Shown: positions 61,939 through 64,000 of the stretch, one piece after another
Position numbering within the stretch: position 1 is the first letter of the stretch
Layout of the letters: each line of letters opens with the position of its first letter
Notes under the pieces: model-generated
Databases searched by the model: none
What the model saw: only the letters and a program-made list of their open reading frames with translations
Told to the model about the DNA's origin: nothing
Assembly (NCBI GenBank): GCA_016722635.1
Contig: JADKIX010000010.1
Span: forward strand, 310,001-374,000
DNA length: 64,000 nt
From: Rhodospirillaceae bacterium
Lineage (GTDB): Bacteria > Pseudomonadota > Alphaproteobacteria > JAEUKQ01
Reading direction: 5' to 3'
Program-made: the position numbers and the translations under genes

Positions 61939-63354
61939 ATGAAGAAACCTGATGTTCCATCTGCAATTTCCAGCCAATCCCATAATTTGACGATTTCGGG
62001 CAAAGATATTGCTTACCATTTCCACTCCTATACCAATCCAGTGCTTCATGAAGAAATTGGACCGCAAATCATTAGCAAAGGACAGGGAATTTATGTTTAT
62101 GACGAAGCTGGTAAAAAATATATAGAAGGGATGGCAGGTTTATGGTGCACGTCCTTAGGATTTAGTGAAGAAAGGCTGATTGAGGCGGCAACTAAGCAAA
62201 TGCGTCAACTGCCTTTTTATCATACCTTCAATCACCGTGTTGCCCCAATCGTGGCTGAACTTGCCGAACGATTGATTGATATGGCACCCGTACCAATGTC
62301 AAAGGCGTATTTTACCAATTCCGGTTCGGAAGCCAATGACAGTATCATCAAGCTGATTTGGTATTATAATAATGCGTTGGGAAGGCACCAGAAAAAAAAG
62401 ATTATTTCCCGCCATCGCGCCTATCATGGGGTAACCATTGCCACCGCCAGTTTAACGGGAAGGGCAAACAGCCATATTGATTTTGATTTGCCCATGGCAG
62501 GCATCATCCATACCGATTGCCCCCATTTTTATAGGCAAGGATTGCCGGGCGAAACGGAGGCAGATTTTGGGGCGCGCTGTGCGGATAACTTAGAAAAGCT
62601 CATTTTAAAAGAAGGTCCTGAAACAATCGCTGCGTTCATTGCAGAACCGGTGATGGCAGCGGGCGGGGTTATCATCCCCCCTAAAGGTTATTTTGATAAA
62701 GTCCAAGCAGTTTTAAAAAAATATGATATTTTACTGATTGCTGATGAAGTGGTTTGCGGTTTTGGGCGTACCGGGAAAATGTTTGGCTGCGAGCTTTACA
62801 ATTTAAAGCCTGATTTTATCACATTAGCCAAAGGCCTTTCCTCAGCTTACTTGCCCATAGGGGCGGTGTTGATCAGCGAAAAAATTTATGAAGTGGTGCG
62901 CCAAAATGCCGATAAAATCGGCACTTTTGCCCATGGGTTTACCTATTCCGGCCACCCAGTCAGTGCAGCCGTAGCGGTTGAATGTTTAAAGATTTATGGG
63001 GAAGAAAACACCCTTAACCATATTCAACAAGTCAGTGTGCTATTCCAAAAACAACTGCAAGCATTACAAAATCACCCTTTGGTGGGGGAAGTTAGGGGTA
63101 TTAGTGTCTTGGGGGGGGTAGAATTGGTTGCCGATAAAAAGACTCGCCGGGCATTTGATGTGAAAATGAATGTAGGTCGGGAAGCTTTAAAATTCTTGTT
63201 AAAAAAGGGGTTGATTTTAAGAAACTATGGGGACACCATCACCTGTTGCCCACCGTTAATTATTAATGCCGAACAAATAACCATGTTATTTAAGTTATGG
63301 CGGCAAGGACTTGATGATACCCAATTTTGGCTGAATAATTCCTCAGCAAGTTGA
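61939..63354 (+). CDS. Class III (omega) aminotransferase
   Basis: PLP-dependent transaminase of 471 residues, in the omega-amino acid/polyamine:pyruvate group. Motifs are GMAGLWCTSLGF, PLP-phosphate loop TNSGSEANDS, SRHRAYHGVT, IAEPVMAAGG, the metal-free DEVVCGFGRTG aspartate site, and the PLP lysine in TLAKGLSSAYLP. Relatives act on beta-alanine, putrescine or similar amines; the substrate cannot be fixed. A putrescine-forming decarboxylase at 45.8 kb makes a polyamine role possible. It starts after AGCAGG and is followed 19 bp later by hemA. Confidence 0.9.
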   Translation: MKKPDVPSAISSQSHNLTISGKDIAYHFHSYTNPVLHEEIGPQIISKGQGIYVYDEAGKKYIEGMAGLWCTSLGFSEERLIEAATKQMRQLPFYHTFNHRVAPIVAELAERLIDMAPVPMSKAYFTNSGSEANDSIIKLIWYYNNALGRHQKKKIISRHRAYHGVTIATASLTGRANSHIDFDLPMAGIIHTDCPHFYRQGLPGETEADFGARCADNLEKLILKEGPETIAAFIAEPVMAAGGVIIPPKGYFDKVQAVLKKYDILLIADEVVCGFGRTGKMFGCELYNLKPDFITLAKGLSSAYLPIGAVLISEKIYEVVRQNADKIGTFAHGFTYSGHPVSAAVAVECLKIYGEENTLNHIQQVSVLFQKQLQALQNHPLVGEVRGISVLGGVELVADKKTRRAFDVKMNVGREALKFLLKKGLILRNYGDTITCCPPLIINAEQITMLFKLWRQGLDDTQFWLNNSSAS

Positions 63355-63373
63355 TAGATAAAGGAATAAACCA

Positions 63374-64000
63374 ATGTCTTTTAAAATTGAAAAGCTTTTG
63401 CAGCAGCAACTGGATCAGTTAAAGTCTGAGGGAAGATACCGGTATTTTGCTAATATTCAGCGCTTATCCGGTCGTTTCCCGCAAGCCCTTTATCGTCCCA
63501 CGGATCATGAAAAACCCTATGAGGTCACTATCTGGTGCAGCAATGATTATCTCGGCATGGGCCAGCACCCAAAGGTTTTGGAAGCGATGCACGCAGCCCT
63601 TGATACCTATGGGGCCGGGGCCGGAGGTACCCGTAATATCTCTGGTACCCATCATTTGCTGGTGGAGTTGGAGCAAGAATTAGCGCTGTTGCACCAGAAA
63701 CCTGCGGCCCTTTTATTCAGCTCCGGCTATGTATCTAATGAAGCAACCCTTACAACCCTTGCCAAGATGATACCGGATTGTGTGGTATTTTCTGATGAAT
63801 GTAATCATGCGTCCATGATTGCAGGCATCCGGCATAGTGGTGCGGAGAAACATATCATCAAACACAGTGACCCTGGTCATTTACGTAAATTATTGGGCCA
63901 GGTAAAATCAGATCGCTTGAAACTCATTGCCTTAGAGTCCTTATATTCCATGGAAGGGGATATTGCGCCTTTAAAAGATTTTTGCAAGGTTGCTGAAGAA
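63374..64000 (+). CDS. hemA: 5-aminolevulinate synthase (3' end outside window)
   Basis: PLP enzyme condensing glycine and succinyl-CoA to 5-aminolevulinate, the C4 route to haem used by alphaproteobacteria and mitochondria. 209 codons are present, about half of the usual ~400. Seen are GRYRYFANIQRL, the family motif WCSNDYLGMGQHP, GAGAGGTRNISGT, LLFSSGYVSNEATL and FSDECNHASMI (glycine/PLP site). The PLP lysine lies beyond the edge. The motif set separates ALAS from its relatives KBL and BioF. Start ATG 63374 follows AAGGAA. Likely co-transcribed with the aminotransferase gene. Confidence 0.96.
   Translation, partial: MSFKIEKLLQQQLDQLKSEGRYRYFANIQRLSGRFPQALYRPTDHEKPYEVTIWCSNDYLGMGQHPKVLEAMHAALDTYGAGAGGTRNISGTHHLLVELEQELALLHQKPAALLFSSGYVSNEATLTTLAKMIPDCVVFSDECNHASMIAGIRHSGAEKHIIKHSDPGHLRKLLGQVKSDRLKLIALESLYSMEGDIAPLKDFCKVAEE

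Noticed and set aside
1..64000. CRISPR array, rRNA operon or insertion sequence
   Set aside because: No regularly spaced long repeats, no rRNA core motifs and no transposase-like protein were seen on reading both strands; the only regular repeat is the 10-bp MraZ box array.

Overview
The window looks like a chromosomal piece of an alphaproteobacterium with an AT-leaning genome (low-40s percent GC by eye). Support comes from a class I (archaeal-type) lysyl-tRNA synthetase, 5-aminolevulinate synthase (C4 haem pathway), an ATP12-family F1 chaperone, orphan CobS/CobT with a J-domain protein, a ClpX-Lon-HU-tRNA-Val order, and a ugpBAEC glycerol-3-phosphate importer. Decaying genes (crcB, a toxin fragment) and several broken frames suggest a host-associated lineage such as Holosporales- or Rickettsiales-like bacteria. 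That placement is inference; no rRNA or marker phylogeny is available here.

Layout. 1-12.7 kb, minus strand: a classic division/cell-wall (dcw) operon read as mraZ-rsmH-ftsL-ftsI-murE-murF-mraY-murD-ftsW-murG-murC, with murC cut by the window edge and murF carrying a one-base frameshift. It is preceded by a promoter overlapped by six TGGGA boxes at exact 10-bp spacing, the expected MraZ operator. 12.9-13.3 kb: RNase P RNA (minus). 13.4-14.9 kb: an unrecognised protein and an AmpD-type amidase. 15-19.2 kb: ugpBAEC (minus). 19.6-25.7 kb: lysK, pyrD (frameshifted), an exported protein of unknown function, tgt (frameshifted) with a queuosine-precursor transporter, and rpmB. 25.9-30.2 kb: DinB-family protein, cobT, cobS and a J-domain protein.

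30.3-34.7 kb is the accessory island: a decayed toxin fragment, two tandem AT-rich genes for small coiled-coil membrane proteins, a 120-residue candidate immunity protein, and a ~910-residue effector whose C-terminus resembles bacterial RNase A-like toxins and whose frame is split by one in-frame TAA. This is the most novel part of the window.

34.9-48.2 kb: degP-rarA-(crcB remnant)-rluC-ATP12 chaperone (plus), then ilvA-cbs-cystathionine lyase-rnr (minus, a reverse trans-sulfuration block), an ornithine-decarboxylase-type enzyme and an alpha/beta hydrolase. 48.4-53.2 kb: clpX, lon, HU, tRNA-Val(TAC), bolA. 53.3-59.4 kb: CNNM/CorC-type membrane protein (minus), a periplasmic protein of unknown function, xerD, accA and a LysE/ArgO exporter. 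59.7-61.6 kb: a surface protein with an inverse-autotransporter-like barrel followed by a right-handed beta-helix. 61.9-64 kb: a class III aminotransferase and the start of hemA (ALAS).

Three genes (murF, pyrD, tgt) each carry a single missing base, all of the same sign and two of them in G/C runs. Sequencing error is a strong alternative to real inactivation. The crcB deletion and the effector nonsense codon are different kinds of lesion and more likely to be real. No CRISPR array, rRNA, IS element or phage integrase was seen.
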